A stretch of DNA of 64,000 nt from Cristatella mucedo (taxonomy: Eukaryota; Bryozoa; Phylactolaemata; Cristatellidae), in NCBI GenBank assembly GCA_009760855.2, contig WPIO01000004.1, forward strand, positions 11,854,501-11,918,500, read 5' to 3'. Made by a program: the position numbers and the translations under genes. How positions within the stretch are numbered: the first letter of the stretch is position 1; the number at the start of each line of letters is the position of its first letter. This document shows, piece by piece, positions 24,237 through 36,582 of the stretch. The notes under the pieces were generated by a model, which worked only from the letters and a program-made list of their open reading frames with translations, ran no database searches and was not told the origin of the DNA.

Positions 24237-24630
24237 AGCACCAAACAGAAATCAAGGCTCCCGCCTGTACCGTCGGAACAAATCTGCGTCTTTGACCGAT
24301 ATTGTTATCGTACAAAGTCACCCACTGAGAGACACACGTCAGCAAAGCGCAAGCCATAGAGTACAATTCAAGTGCCGCTCCAAGCGCCGTGTGCTACTAA
24401 CCATGGCTTCAAATGGCACGCCGCAGTGCTCAAAACTATTTCGCCTGACCTATCTGGTTCGTAGAGCTTATTAATAATCTTAAAGCGGTATAGGAATTCG
24501 AATAATTTAGCCAGACCACTTTTTTCTACATAATACTGTATATTAACCAATGATAACGTTCACAAATATAATTTACTGGACTGCATGCTTGTTGAGCCAC
24601 TATTGAAAGCCTGCATACTCCTTGTTCTAG

Positions 24631-25071
24631 ATGTGCACATCACGTCGATTTTTTCGGACTGTGTTAATCATTCAAAACCATTCGACCTCGTTTTTACGGT
24701 TCAGGCACGACCAGGAATAGTCTTGAAACAATTACTGCTGCTGTCATATCGAAATTCCACAGTCGGATCACTCGGCCCCGTAACTTTCCTGTGTGCCTTT
24801 TGCAATGGCTACGTTTTTCACTTAGATAGTGTGGGGCATTGTCAAAACGAGTTCATCGTTTTGTACGCTACATGCAGCCATCTTGTCATCGACGAAACAA
24901 GTGAAGAGAGAAGCATAAGTGTTGCTTTCACGATCGTCGCAAAAAGTTCCTATTCTCCAATGACGAGAGGAATAATTAACTACCTAAAAGGCTCTATTCG
25001 TTACCAGAGATCTACGGAAAGTTTTGAAAGAGAACAAACTGCTGGCCCTGCATCACGATTTGAATATTGTG
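24631..25071 (+). CDS. Exon: six-cysteine extracellular module 2
   Basis: A 441-nt exon with acceptor CTTGTTCTAG at 24630 and donor GTGAGT at 25072, phase 1 at both ends. It is the same length as the exon at 11015-11455 and aligns with it residue for residue. Shared features are FSDCV, the sequon NSTVG at residue 42, CAFCNGYVF, LYATCS, SEER, an FTI strand and the closing Cys-Gly; Cys positions 11, 55, 58, 71, 82 and 147 are identical. The most divergent part is residues 103-145, perhaps the variable or binding face (inference). An ATG at 24585 in the same frame is upstream of the acceptor and probably irrelevant. The family is unidentified. Confidence 0.8.
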
Positions 25072-25647
25072 GTGAGTATAATAGTCAGACGGTATGATGT
25101 ACAAGAATTTTTAGAAAAAACACCGCTACCTCACCAATTCAGTAGAGAGCGGTAGGCCTTTAAAGTGATTTTGAAATGAAAAAGGAAATCCAACTTTTCA
25201 GCCTTAAACGAGTCTTTGCTTTAGAGACAGATAGTGGTTAGGAAAACCAAAACCCAGCGGATGTCTGTGGTATAATTAAATCTAGGAGGAATAATATTAG
25301 GAGCAAGTAATTTTGCTCTTTTCGGGAGCGATCTAAAACTTTCCACAAAAGCGCTGAAATCTGATATTTATTTTTCTTCTTATCAGAGGTTAACAATTCG
25401 AGAGCTTAAAACGGGATCTCAAAATTTAAATCACTTAAATATATTGGATAACGAATAATGATTGCAAATTGAGGTATCGCTATTAGAAAATCGTACAAAA
25501 TTTTCAAAATACGAATCCTATGCATGCATGCAAACGTTCACATGGAAAAACAACTGCTGCTTAAATTGATTTATAACACCCCATAATAGGCCAGAGAACT
25601 CACTAGGGTTCTGGGAACATATGGGTCTTTAGCTAGTTATAGTGAAA

Positions 25648-27330
25648 ATAATAATAATAATAAATCATTATAACATCAACCAGAAATTGATTCTCTCTCT
25701 AGGTTCTTTTTATATGCTTCAAGTGGTTGCATTCCCACTTTCAGCCAGCCTAAGTGCACAATTAGTTCGAGGCGTTGCACAACGATTTGAGTCAGGAGAG
25801 GGTAATGCGACGCCTATCCCGATAGGTAGAAACATTGATAGATAAGCTGGAGCCATATAATAAGGGAACCTACAAGTGAGTGTGTAAACCTTAAAATCGA
25901 CGCACTGCTTAATGGGGAGCAGACTCGTGTAGAACAATGAAAAGTTGCGTAATGAGGCAACTGAGACGCTCACGACAGACAAGCCCGGCTCCGGACTTTT
26001 GTACCAGGTTACCAGCACCTAATTGCTTAGGCTGGAAGAAGTAAAAGCAGTTAGTTACAGACGTCAAGGCGGGATGGCACAAACGCTTTGATTAAATTTG
26101 GATGTGGTATCCATGTGAAAGCTGGCTCGAATTTCTGTAATTTCACGTATGCGAAAACACAGAGATTTGACGGTAGAGCTGATGCTGGCGTCTGGAAAAC
26201 GTCTGTTTAAAACAGGATACCTAGATTTCGTGTAGATTCTACAGGTGATTTTTTAATTGAGCACATTTGAACGGATATGTTTCCCAATTATCGAATCACA
26301 CTAGGATTTCTCATAATTAGCAAGTTAAATTGTGTCATCACTTGACTTTTAAAAATTCACTGCTATTCCTGCTTGGATTTCATTATACACTCATAAAAAG
26401 AAGTTAGGAGATTTTGAAATACTGGAAGGCTAAGAGGGTCGAAGCAGACATAGGCACAGCTATGTGTCATCATTATAGACGTTAAAGCTTAGTTTTCGCT
26501 CACCGAATATATCTGCACGAGGAAAGACATACATGTTTAGTAAAAAGTGAGTAAAAAGGGCGTAGCACAGTGCCCTAAGGTATCTCTTGCTTTAGTAGTG
26601 CTTCAAATGAGCTTCGCTCATTGAAGTCAAGGCTGTGGATTTTCCCATTATCATAACATACAAAGTTGCAGTATGGTGGCATTTATTCTCAGGCAAGACG
26701 AGATACGCTCAAAAGAGAATTGGCGATCAATGGGATAACACACTGATCCATCAAAAATAGCAAAGAAATATTTCCCAATTTTTTATTTCTAAAATGGTTG
26801 CTATGCAACGACAAAATAGCGAATCCATGGAATGATTAGCTCTAGAATGAGACTGGAACTTGCTTATTAGGTTTGAGATTTTCACTAAAAGGTTTGCCTG
26901 ACCTGCCACTAATTTGTTTAGTCTCTAAAATAGGACCGGCTGTAGTGAGGAGTGGCGGAAGCTGCTTAAATTCATCCGCTCTGGTGTTGCTTTCCTAATA
27001 ACTGGCTCAACAACAGCCTTTTAGAAGTTTCGGGAACAAGACCGCAGGCTAACGACATAGATAGAATATTAACAATGCTTGGCAGCAGCAGATCTATACG
27101 TTGAAGTAGGACAGTGAGCATACGATCTAGATGGCTACCAGTTTTCCAAGACGGAGAGGCGAACTTCATGACGTGGTCGCTATTTGCAAGCCTGATTGTG
27201 GATATTGAAATTTTACAAGGATTTGAGGGAGGAGAATTCCCCGGAGATGTTACTTGGGGAGAAATGTCTAAAGGCGATGTACCCTCTGATTTTGTCTATC
27301 TAGAGGTCGCATAAGATAAGAGAAACGATC
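25648..27330 (-). mobile_element. Old, long L2-type LINE copy
   Basis: Starting from an (ATT)n tail at about 25648-25664, the minus strand shows a decayed hairpin and then sequence parallel to the younger copy at 37306-39440. Examples are TGGGCGGTGCG-type RT C-terminal pieces near 25960, the LACGLVPETSKRLLLSQLL region at about 27060-26990 (compare 39274-39200), and the RRIDLLLPSIVNI region just before it. It covers more of the RT than most copies but is full of indels. Confidence 0.7.
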
Positions 27331-27677
27331 TGATAAATAAGATCTAGAATAACTGAATAGGTTGCTGACTTGGGAGTGGCTAAAGATGCAGCTGATATTT
27401 TAGATTTGCATTTCACGATTTTACATAGGTTTTTGACTGTCTTTTAGAAATTAGGTTTTGCCTAGGCTAGACAATAGTGGTATGATCTATAGAAGCCGTC
27501 GTATGCCTGCGTCTGCGGATCAAAACTAGGGCTGATCTTTGATATACTTTCTCAAACTTGCATTATATAGACCTAGCTATTTAACCTTCGGTGGTAAACA
27601 AATGTTCATCTTCGCGAGTTAGTCAGAGGTAGAAATCCGTCAAGTACAGTGGCTATTATAACGATGTAAGATTGCAC

Positions 27678-27762
27678 TAATAATAATAATAATAATGCAC
27701 TTGATAAAGTGCCGTCGGAGAACTCAATCTCTTTCTAGGCGCTTTACATTTGCTGCAAAACT
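27678..27762 (-). mobile_element. L2-type LINE, 85-bp tail fragment
   Basis: An (ATT)n tail and the hairpin (here GTGCC/GGCGC with one changed pair) end after TTTGCTGCAAAAC. The sequence after 27762 is different. Confidence 0.85.
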
Positions 27763-28689
27763 TACAAGGACAGTTCAAAGGAAGATCTAGTTGATATGCT
27801 CTGATTTTTACTTTCATCGGGCGAACACCTGTAACTTAAAGGGTCTCAAGGTTTCGTGATTCCTTGATGATTTTGAAAACGGAAGAAGTACAAACCTCAG
27901 GCGGAATGAGACCTGCATTTGTTATATGCACAGAACGTGTTATTGATAGGAAACGGTTGCTCACAATCGTTAGAGAATATTTAATCAAGTGCGTGGCATT
28001 TATTATGACGAAGGTCATGCATAGGAGCCGCAAGAGAAAAAGATTCAATGCACCTAGTTTATTAGTTGAGGCATCAGTTTGAGTTTTCAAAAAAGTTTCC
28101 AAAATCACATGGGATGAGTAAGGGACTTGAAATAAGATCAGATAATTCAGCTAACACTTGCATGGTGCAAAGTCACTGAATTTGCAGAAAGAAGCCGACG
28201 AAGAGCTCTAGATGTTTGGAAGATTACGAACAAGAGGCATTTTAATAAAACAAATCAGTTCAGTGTGACCAATAGCGAGGAGACTTTAGCTTGGGATTTC
28301 AGGATTCAAGAGCGCAATGAATATTGAAGAGGTCGGTTACATAGGTTGATGCAACCAAGTGAAACAACTTGTGCGTTAAACAAATAATCTTGAAGTTGAT
28401 TGGATACCTAACGGTTAGACAATGAAGCACTGACAGAATTGTTTAAATACAGCAGTTACACAGTTTACCACAGACAAGCCTAGCTTGTGAGTTGTACCCA
28501 TTTATTGTCTTTAAACAAAAAAGGCTGACGCCCTGAATAAACAGGATTTGCATCGTCTTGAAGTGATATCACAAAAGAGTAAACTAGTTTAGCAATGATT
28601 CTCTTGTCGAAGCAGGAACTGCATATCGTCAATGTCTCCCTACTTTCAGAAGATCGAATTGGAAGTAAAGGCAATGTACTCATTTAATT

Positions 28690-30117
28690 GCAATATTTCT
28701 TTAACATTGCACTCAGATTTCGGTCTGAATACACGATAGTGATGCTAAGTGAACCATCGAACTTAAAGGTGAAACTAGGCTTTCCCATCGCTACTAGGTT
28801 TGGCTTGTTTTCAGCTCTAATCTCATTGGGAGACTCTACCGCATTGATGTGGACAGATAAAAATTATTTGACTAACCACTTATGTACCAGGTACCTCTTG
28901 GCATTGTGTATTTTCAGTTTAATTTCACTATTTATACTCTCCCTTTTGCCGATGTGATAACCAAACACAACCTATACTTTCACTTCGAAGCATGTGGCAA
29001 ACCAAACACAACCTATACTTTCACTTCGAAGCATGTGGCACTCAGTCGTACCTTTATTCTTATTCCTTCCAGCCGTCTAGCACATCAAATTCTCTCAACT
29101 CTCTGGCTACAGGTATTGCTGAGATCCGCACATGAATGGAAGCAGATTTTCTGAAATCAAATTATGATAAAACCAAATTAATAGTTATAGCAAACCAAGG
29201 TAGAACTAAATTGTAAAGTTTAATGCTCAAAATCGGCGACGCAAGAATATCTCCTGCTGCATCTGCACGAAATCTAGGTGTCTTGTTCCAAAGTTACCTT
29301 TCACTAGATGACCACATCGGCTCTACAGTCAAGTTTGATTACTTTGAACTGCGAAACATCGCCAGAATTATGGCTTGCTGAGACAGAGATAGTAAATCAA
29401 AGTTTTGTAATGCATTTCGGCACTCCATTTCTCGAATTCTGTTACTCCTTGCTTGTTGATCTATTTGCATGTGCAATCATGTGCTTACAGTCAATGCAAA
29501 CCTCTGCAGCTAGGCTTGTCTGCCGTGAACGGTGCAATTGCGACATCATAATACCTCTAGCCGACCTGCACTGAATCCTAACCTATAAGCTTATTGGCTT
29601 TCAGGTTCTGTCACTCACCTTTAGGTCCCTTTTTCTCCGACTCTAGCCTTCCCATTGAAGCTACTTCTCAGCCATGTTAGGCATTGTCCCAACTGTTTTT
29701 CCGAATCAATCAATACATGAAGCTATACCTCAGACGAACCTCAAATCCTTTGGAGACAGTGCCTTTGGTTCGCATGCTCAGGAACTCGCAACCGACTGAC
29801 GTCACGACATCTCAGGACTTGACTAGATACAGAAAAAGCGAAAAATGCTCATATTTGTCACAGCGTTCAGTTAGTACTTACCACTCTTCTTTTCTATGTT
29901 TATGCATGCCGACACTGTGCATGCTACCACTAATCATGTTTGTCAAGTTGACACCGTGTGAATCACCTATAATCACATTATGCCTTTTGAGATTGTGCGT
30001 GTTGCCACTAAAAATTGTCCTTGCTTCCTTTAAATAAAATGTAAAGGACCTAGAAAGAGATTACATTCTCTGAGGAAGCTAAAGAAATTTATTATTATTA
30101 ATTATATTATTATTAGT
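28690..30117 (+). mobile_element. L2-type LINE with decayed RT and 3' UTR
   Basis: The sequence follows the family RT: SLGDSTALMWTDK (28825-28860), QVPLGIVYFQFNFTIYTLPF (28880-28940), the DVITKHNLYFHF region before the catalytic box, the LCCNSLLVDLFACAI region (about 29440), SAARLVCRERC (29505-29540), and DLRKSFGDSAFGSHA-like pieces at 29740. The 3' UTR, a decayed hairpin and (ATT)n follow at 30085-30117. The YADD box itself is destroyed by a 41-bp duplication next to it. Confidence 0.75.
28959..29040. repeat. 41-bp perfect tandem duplication inside LINE
   Basis: The unit starting AACCAAACACAACC lies at 28959-28999 and again at 29000-29040 without mismatch, in an RT reading frame that has many mutations elsewhere. 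It is a recent slippage or repair event. Confidence 0.95.
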
Positions 30118-32169
30118 ATTTTCGGTACACCTCAAGAAAATGGCCAACCTCCACTTGAGAAATGTTTTTAAATTTTTGAATGTAGCTGAACAACATAATG
30201 CTCGATTGTTAAAGGTACTATAGCCATAGTTGCTTATTTGACTACACTAGATTAACTGAATCGACAGTCATTATTAGCTTGCAATACCACAACTCTTTGC
30301 ATGAAAACAGCCAGCTGAATGTTGTTCTGCGACCTACTAGGAAAGATTTTGAAAAAACTACCCCATTTACGTGTGCAATGTTGTCAGACTAAAGCACTAG
30401 TTGCGGTGCGGCTGCTAGGTTAAAATCCTAAGGCATTTTCTGACCTTAGCCAGTCTTGGGGTTTACTGAACCTAATAGATCATAGAGACAGTTTTCCATC
30501 AAATGTTTTCCAGCATTATTAGCAGCTGGAGGTTCTAATCAGTCTAAGTTAGTTCGTCCGGAGCTGCTTGAGACGAGGGATTGGAGTTGACCTTTCAATT
30601 AAAGCTTTTTTTAACCCTTCCGCTTTCCCTTTTCGGAGTAGCGCCTTGAAGCTGAAAGCAGACATTACCGCTTAGGTAATCATTATTAGCATATATGAAT
30701 TATAGCATCGCCGGGAGCATACCTTGACTCTACGTGTCTAAAACGTCCGGCTGATAGGTTTTTCCATCGTTATCAAAGATAATTACTAGCTGCCGCTTTC
30801 AGAAATCCTCAGACAGAGTGCCTAGAGCACGCGAAGTACAGAAGCATCTTTGGAACTTCGCTTTAGAAATTAGAAGTCATCATTTGAGAACTTGCAGTGA
30901 AGTTTTTAAGACCCGATACAGAAAGTACATAACACTAAAATATTTCTCATCAGAACATGTGATCGCTATTCGCAGAAGCAAAACTTTGCCGGCGTGTGCA
31001 GAGCCTGGTGTTGTAGGTCAAATGCTATCTTTAGCAGTTCCCAATTAAGGCGTTTCTAAATTAAGGTAGTTACCTCCTCATCACGAGGAGCGATTTTGAT
31101 ATGCAGTTTAAATTAGTGGTGCTTGAACATCTCTTTTAACTCGCTACAAAATCAAACACTAATAGGATTCATGAGAATCCGAAGGTGCACATTAAACGTG
31201 CGACACCAAGACATGTCCAACTTATAATTTCCGAAGGCATTGTGAGCCGAAGTTAGAAAGCGTATGGGGCTTGCTACAGGTAGGCCATTATGCAGATGCA
31301 GGACAGAGCCGAGTTACTCCGAATCTCAGAAAAAACCCTTTAAAATCTGTTGCTGTATGTGAAAATCTGCCTCTAATTTTGGCCACCCCCACAGTTTGAT
31401 CGCTGAAAAACATGGATTTGGCTCCCAACCTTGATAACACCTGTAAGTATCCACGGAAGGCGCGTCGTTGGAGAGCTTAATTAGGCTCTGCTTGCACTTG
31501 ACAAATAAGGTAATCTGAATTATAAGGAGCGATGACAGCTTGGCAGCTGGCTTCCTCTGTCGAGATCGACTTGTAGAGGGTGCTCAAGCTATCTGATCTC
31601 CATCATCCTCTGGTAAACACCGACAGTCATTTCTTGATCGATCAGCGTGGATTTTCATCGGCTACAATGAAAAGAGTATTTCCGGTGCTAGGCAAGGATA
31701 AATCGATTAGTTTCAGAGGCTTTGAGAAGCTGTTCTTGGGAAATAATTATATCCATCTCAATTCATGCAAAGAACACCAAGCTCATAATAATTATACTTT
31801 GCAACGCATTGCAGTGTTTCCTTAGATATTAAAAATGCACTTTCAATCATGCGTGCCTGAAACAAATTAAAAAGCTCTTTTATCGCAATTGCTTCGCTTC
31901 TAGCGATACCTAAGCAAACTTTGAAAACTCTCCGGTTTTGCTCAATCCATGCTGCAGTCGTCAGGCCCCCGAGCGTTTAATTTAGCACGCGCTATGCGCC
32001 TAACTGAATTAGCTGAAGGGCTCCAGCCTACGGCCTGCGAGCGAAAGCGGGAGTATCTCAGCCCTTGGCTAACATTCGAATATTAAGGCCGATTTACAAA
32101 CGCTAGAAGGGAATCTCGTCTATTGTTTAGACATACAATTCTAAAATTTTAAGCATGAATTCCTTAGTA
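30118..32169. other. Intron, no gene recognised
   Basis: Unique-looking AT-rich sequence with short ORFs (30818-31048, 31580-31825) lacking splice borders or family motifs. Confidence 0.4.
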
Positions 32170-33111
32170 CAGTCAGCCCCAGACTTATGAGATTTTAAGA
32201 TACGAGCTCGACCACGGTCACACACAAAATACCGAACTCGAAATATAGCCAAAAAAACATTCATAAAAACTTATGGAAAACACTTTGCGTGCACATGTGA
32301 ATGGCATAAAGGGTTTTGAAAAAGACCGTGAAGTGAAAGAAAGAATTGGACACACAATTGTGAGACTGCGTAAGCAGCTCAAAATTGATGTAAACACCGA
32401 CGAAATTGTCAAGCTCTTTGATGAAAAAGACAGTCAGGTTAATTATTGAAGAATCTATAGAATTGAAAACGGAAAAAGAATAACAAAACAAGTGATGACA
32501 AACCTGAGGTAGTTTCACGAAAGTTTAGCGTAACTGAATTATCTAGAGCATTCTCCTCTGTCGCTCATAGAATATTTGCTCGGCAAAAATGGCTGCAACT
32601 TCGAACCATACCTTGAATTTGAAATGCAGGTTTTTTATTTTACCACCTGCAATCGTGAATGTTTCAAGATAGGGAAGAACAAACAAACAGTCTAAGCTCG
32701 GTTCATGTTTCACCAAAATAGAAGTGAGTGAACCCCAACTCTTTCATAGCAAAGCAGTTAATTCACCTAAGCCTTTACAAATCACGAGGATTTGGAGGAA
32801 GAAGGAGTTGATGATCCTCCAGCGAGAATTTCCAGCTCCTCTTCATCACTCTCCCAATTGTACTCAATGCACTGTACTACAATTATCAGCTTCTGCCCCA
32901 AAATACTCCACATTATGATATATACTTATGATTTTATTTACTTTTTCCTATTGTTGATGAATTTTTTAAATAAATTAATTGATTTACCTATCTATATGTT
33001 CGTCAGAACTTATCATAGTAAAATGTATCATACCGTTTTCGACCAACTAAAACTCGATTTATGACAGTTTTCCGGTCCCTATCTATTTTGTTAGTCGGGG
33101 GTGGCTGACGG
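32170..33111 (+). mobile_element. Tigger/pogo-type DNA transposon relic
   Basis: The 5' terminus CAGTCAGCCCCAGACTTATG at 32170 matches the inverted 3' terminus (CCGTCAGCCACCCCCGACTA, minus strand from 33111). TA dinucleotides flank both ends (32168-32169 and 33112-33113), the target site of Tc1/mariner-pogo elements. Inside are pogo/Tigger-like C-terminal pieces: KERIGHTIVRLRKQLKIDV (about 32335-32390), EVVSRKFSVTELSRAFS (about 32507-32560) and an acidic EDLEEEGVDDPP stretch (about 32795). At 942 bp with frameshifts it is a deleted, inactive copy. Confidence 0.7.
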
Positions 33112-33357
33112 TATAAGACCATTCACATCGAAAGAGCTTATGCAAGGACTAACTGGTCGATAGAGATTTTGAAGAATTCCAGCGGAAATAAAAAAGTTCA
33201 CAGACCAGCTTTCCTATGGTGTCTTTATATTACCAAGCAGGAAGTTATCAGTATTACGTAGCTGCAAGTAGGAATACGTAACCTAAGAGGCGATATGAAT
33301 CATTCAGTGAAGGCTAGTTGCTTATCAGAACCCACAGATTGCTTGCAAATTTCTTAA

Positions 33358-33502
33358 AAATAATAATAATAATTTATTAGTATTGCACTCTAAGATAACC
33401 TAATCTCTATTCAGGTGCTTCACGTGTGCCACGGAATTCGAGCATAAGACTTCGGCGAGACCTTGTTCATTGCGAGCACCTTAAACACTGGCTCAATTAA
33501 AC
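33358..33502 (-). mobile_element. SINE family 2 copy with (ATT)n tail
   Basis: On the minus strand: a Leu/Ser-tRNA-like head (TGAGCCAGTGTTTAAGGTGC), B-box region, CCGTGGCACACGTGAAGCAC, and a 3' end CCTGAATAGAGATTAGGTTA followed by (ATT)n at 33358-33372. The tail is that of the L2-type LINE. Confidence 0.7.
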
Positions 33503-34179
33503 ACTTGACGGCAAGTATCATTTTGGGATATGTTTTGCTTAATGACCAAGCTTCACTAGGTTTGCGCGTAAGCCATGAGTTAGTTTTCTTTCCATTACAT
33601 TTATGAAAATCGGAAGCATTCCTTTTTTGAAGATCAGTGGTACATACTATAAGTGAGTCAGCTTTGAATCTGACTTATGACGAGTTAGCAAAAAGTTAAT
33701 TACTTTTTTATATTTTTCGAGAGCCGAGCCGTGGTGCTTGCCGTTTGGTCGCTCATTATTGATTATCTTGACCCCTCCAGTGAACAATCATTAATTAATG
33801 TTCCTACAAATTGAAAAATTATTACGAGCCTAGAGAATTTGCAAGCACCTACAGTTAAGCGCAACTTCAAAGCGACGTCGAGCCATTTGTATACTTATAC
33901 ATTCAAAAATTTACCAAATTATATGAACCTGAAAGTCTGATCCGAAACGTGAAATATTCTGCCTGATCTATTACTTCTGCCAAGACTTACGTTGGGATCG
34001 ATGTCGTGTTATTTTCAGCTCAGTGCCATTTCAAAATGCTTTGGGAGTGGCTGTATACTCTTCTCTGAGTGCATACAGACCTTTAATGGATCGCTGACTT
34101 AAGTGGAGTCTTTCACAAAGTTCTGCAGTAATTCCGGGCAGCTTTTCGTGACATTGGTCGCTGAATCTTTCTGAAAAAA

Positions 34180-34660
34180 ATACCGTCTCGTCTAGGACCG
34201 CTGCCGGCTGTTTCGGACGGTTTAGGTCCTTGCTTCGCAGGATAATTTAGAAAGTAGATGCATATGGCAAATGATCAGGCGGGACTGTAAAGTAAGGTAT
34301 GCTGATCCTTTTCTGTGCCGTAATTCATAATTGATATTCTCATTCGTAAAATATGATCTCCAAGTACAATAAGGGTTTCCATTATTCTTTAGATGACACG
34401 CAGCTGCACCTGCTATAAATCAGTCGATGAGTTCAAGTACCGAAAACTTAACCATCCTTTCCAGCAGGTACTGATGATATTCGCATTTGAATAGCAGCCA
34501 TATTTCTCAAATTGAATGAGGGTAAAACCAATATTCTAGTTAATAATTCCTCCTCGCCACAGAGAGCGGCCTCGGGAAACTCTAGGCTCGGCACAGACCT
34601 TCACCTAACTCCTTCATAATACCTTCGATTCATCCACTGATATTTTCACAATGACTCTGA
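34180..34660 (+). pseudogene. Degenerate LINE RT fragment, other family
   Basis: Bases 34390-34640 resemble the RT region after the catalytic box (DDTQLHL-like, then FLKLNEGKT-like and a GSRLGT DLHL region) in broken frames. It is not close to the dominant L2 family. Low-complexity decay makes the exact ends uncertain. Confidence 0.35.
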
Positions 34661-34949
34661 ATGAGCTCTCTTCGGATATGCTACTCAAAAGAGTACCTGG
34701 TTAGCACTAGGTGCGATGTCGCCATTAGTCGATGCCTACCGGCGGTCTGAAGAAGGCACCCAAGAATCCATACCAGAGCGTATATGTTTATTCTTTGAAC
34801 CACGAAAGCTCGTAAATGATTTACCGAGGGATGCGTCTTCGACGGGGAGAGGATTGAGTGCGGGTTAGCAAATGACAAAGACATTAGCAGCAGGGCCCGG
34901 AGCTCTGCCAATCGCTATAAAAATTAGACGCAGGTCAAGCCTTCGCACT

Positions 34950-35650
34950 AATTACTAAAGCAGCTGGCACACGATGGTAGATTACATAGGTTGATAAGTG
35001 CATTTTGCAGAACCCTGTTAGAATCAAATTTTACTCAAGGCGCATTGGAACTCTATTAAAAAGAAGCAAAAGGAGAGTTTCAGTGGCAGGCAAGCCTCAA
35101 TGTTTATACGGTCATGCAATAGTATACCGGAAGGCATCAGGGAGATCGGTTAGTACGGCCGCTGTGTAGTAAACTGCACAAACGTTTTCAAATGCAAGGA
35201 AGCAATGCATTCCATAACATATTAAAGTATGTTAAGGTGCAGTGAAATCGTGTTTGAAAATATGCGCCATCAGCTGGATCAGACTTTGTGCGAATTTAAT
35301 GCAGGTAGTGACAGAGACCGGCCGGGAGCTCCAGACTTCAGGTGCGCACGAACTAAAGTCTCGAATACCGAAACAGTTCAGTTTAGCGTGACGAACGGAC
35401 AGGTGACTGGAAGGCAGGAAGTGAAGAAGAAGCAAGAGATCATGCTGGACGAGCCATTAGGTGTCGCATAGGTAGGCAGGTGCATGCAAGTGACGCGGAA
35501 TATAAACCAGAGAGAAGATCTTGAAATCGATTCGAATGAGCGATGAGCTGTCAGAGTTGATCAAGTATACGGAACACTTTTAGTTTGGCTCAAGGCTATT
35601 TGCCAATGACTATTGGCTTGGTCCTATTAGAGCTAAGCTCGAAGGAACAA
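34950..35650 (-). pseudogene. Degenerate LINE RT C-terminus, other family
   Basis: The minus-strand frame at 35435-35232 reads LNCFGIRDFSSCAPEVWSS then RPVSVTTC, the RT C-terminal block usually seen as 'LKTFGDRAFS.APKLWNSLP'. It then has a stretch equivalent to the 'FK..LKTHLF' end. The start has no intact ORF. It differs in sequence from the main L2 copies. Confidence 0.5.
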
Positions 35651-36582
35651 ATGGCCCTTGACATGTGCTTATTATTGAGACGCCTGCTGTAAGGTAGGTA
35701 GATGAGTATCATGCAGAACAAGGCCATGTTAGGCCAAAGAATGTGTGAAAAAAAATTCATCGACATAGAAGAAAGTTCTAAGACTTTTTGGCCATGGCGT
35801 TCGCCAGCGGAAGAGACATTGGGCAAATGCATATATTGTGAAGTATCCTGTGCTTTCAGGGCTCACAGAATGAAGTATAACTATTGATTTCTACACTCGG
35901 ACATCTTTCACTGAGGTAGTACTTAACCCAATTTAGCACTGGGCCCGAGATACCCACGCATATCGAGAAGCCCCTTCCTATATAATTATCTCGCAGTCGA
36001 TTATCTCAGCCGCTTCTAAGAGCCATTAACGAACTAGCATAATGACCCAACGCCTATCACATTTTAAGGGGTCAGTTTTAGCTCGTTGCAGACAGGTTTC
36101 GTGGGAATTGTATAACTCTAAGCCCCAATTGAAACCTTTTCAAGCAACATCTTACCAACTATTGCAGTCGTGTAGATGCCGGGCCACCACTCGTTCTTGA
36201 GTGAGCCGATAAAAATGGCTGCAGGCTGAACGAGAGTCTTCTAGGTTTTTTTGGTGTATGGTCGAATATCGTGAAGTTGTGGCTTTACTACAGTAGCATT
36301 CAGAGGTGCAAATACGTCATCACTAGGCCAGGGACATTTCTGTCCTGCGGACTCTCGCTAGTTCGGGTACCCAGTACTGTAGTACCAGTACTAGTACTAG
36401 TAGAGTACTGTGCCTGCATTTTGAGCTGACCTGACGCTCCAAATATACTAAACGATAAAGATACAGCCGTAAAAATCCCGAAAGCCAGGCCGGTGGCGAT
36501 GCACAGCGTTTCAGATGAGGCAGGCGACAGAAATGACACTGAAGAGAAATGGTACAAGAAAATTTCCACATGATCCCGACCA

